Assembly: GCA_945787295.1 (NCBI GenBank)
Contig: CALZHQ010000005.1
Coordinates: 1-56,771 of the forward strand
Length of the DNA stretch: 56,771 bases
Reading direction: 5' to 3'
From: an uncultured Desulfuromonadales bacterium
Lineage (GTDB): Bacteria; Desulfobacterota; Desulfuromonadia; Desulfuromonadales; Geopsychrobacteraceae
Both the position numbers and the translations under genes were made by a program. The notes under the pieces are model-generated. The model was not told the DNA's origin and did not search any database. It worked only from the letters and a program-made list of their open reading frames with translations. Below are positions 56,532 to 56,771 of the stretch, piece after piece. Position 1 is the first letter of the stretch. Each line of letters begins with the position of its first letter.

Positions 56532-56771
56532 ATGGGAGTTTCAGGTTCTCTGTACAGTGGCATCAGTGGTCTCAGCGCCAATGGTAACGCCATGAATGTT
56601 ATCGGTAACAATATTGCCAACGCCAACACCATCGGCTTTAAGTCCAGCCGCACCGTTTTCGGTGACCTGCTCGCCAGCCAGGTTTCCGGCTCCGGTGGCA
56701 CCTCCCAGGTCGGCCGCGGTACCGGTCTGTCGGTGGTCGACAACATCTTCAGCCAGGGGACCCTGGAAACC
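56532..56771 (+). CDS. flgE: Flagellar hook protein FlgE (5' part only)
   Basis: The first 80 codons, running off the window. MGVSGSLYSGISGLSANGNAMNVIGNNIANANTIGFKSSRTVFGDLL is the FlgE/FlgF/FlgG-type N-terminal rod domain; its place after flgD identifies it as the hook protein. The start follows GGAGTGACAAG. Between 56456 and 56531 there is a GAGCCGC/GCGGCTC hairpin without a T run. Confidence 0.93.
   Translation, partial: MGVSGSLYSGISGLSANGNAMNVIGNNIANANTIGFKSSRTVFGDLLASQVSGSGGTSQVGRGTGLSVVDNIFSQGTLET

Overview
The window looks like chromosomal DNA of a Desulfuromonadales/Geobacter-type bacterium. This rests on several features: c-type cytochromes and haem-c sensors, tandem Geobacter-style GEMM-I riboswitches ahead of a proline-threonine-repeat cytochrome resembling PgcA, a probable selenoprotein, an NtrC-type regulator, a sigma-54-like promoter ahead of flagellar genes, and a flgBC-fliEFGHIJ-fliK-flgD-flgE order typical of that group. 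The assignment is inference; no rRNA or other phylogenetic marker gene was used.

Positions 1-10400 hold mostly minus-strand housekeeping genes: a PAS/PP2C phosphatase, a Mut7-C RNase protein, an entericidin-like lipoprotein missed by length cutoffs, YigZ, the ileS-lspA pair, a small ribbon-helix-helix protein, and an ElyC/YdcF-like protein coupled to a GT39-type glycosyltransferase. Positions 10400-19300 hold an endonuclease III relative, a DUF3179 gene whose in-frame TGA probably encodes selenocysteine, a JAB-DinG fusion helicase, a GDSL lipoprotein, a ferritin-like protein, a dihaem cytochrome, a MITE-like element, radC and an NtrC-type regulator.

Positions 19300-26650 carry two complete sucCD pairs on the same strand, separated by a repeat-bearing gap, then a transaldolase, a PP0621-type protein, folK and a VOC protein. 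Positions 26650-31700 are the most interesting part. One sigma-70-like promoter feeds three consecutive GEMM-I aptamers, each with its own intrinsic terminator, followed by a PT-repeat monohaem cytochrome, a TolC protein fused to SPOR-like repeats, and a membrane/TPR protein. In all three aptamers the base aligning with position 20 of the Vc2 aptamer is A, the hallmark of the cGAMP-sensing GEMM-Ib type.

Positions 31700-44030 are signal transduction: a haem-c DUF3365/HAMP/PAS sensor without an output domain, an acyl-CoA synthetase, a CheY-like regulator, a hybrid kinase with a degenerate first receiver, a REC-PAS-GGDEF-EAL protein, and a chemoreceptor paired with a periplasmic binding protein behind a promoter that overlaps a perfect inverted repeat. 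Positions 44388-56771 are a flagellar basal-body/hook operon headed by a TPR protein and a sigma-54-like promoter; flgE runs off the window end.
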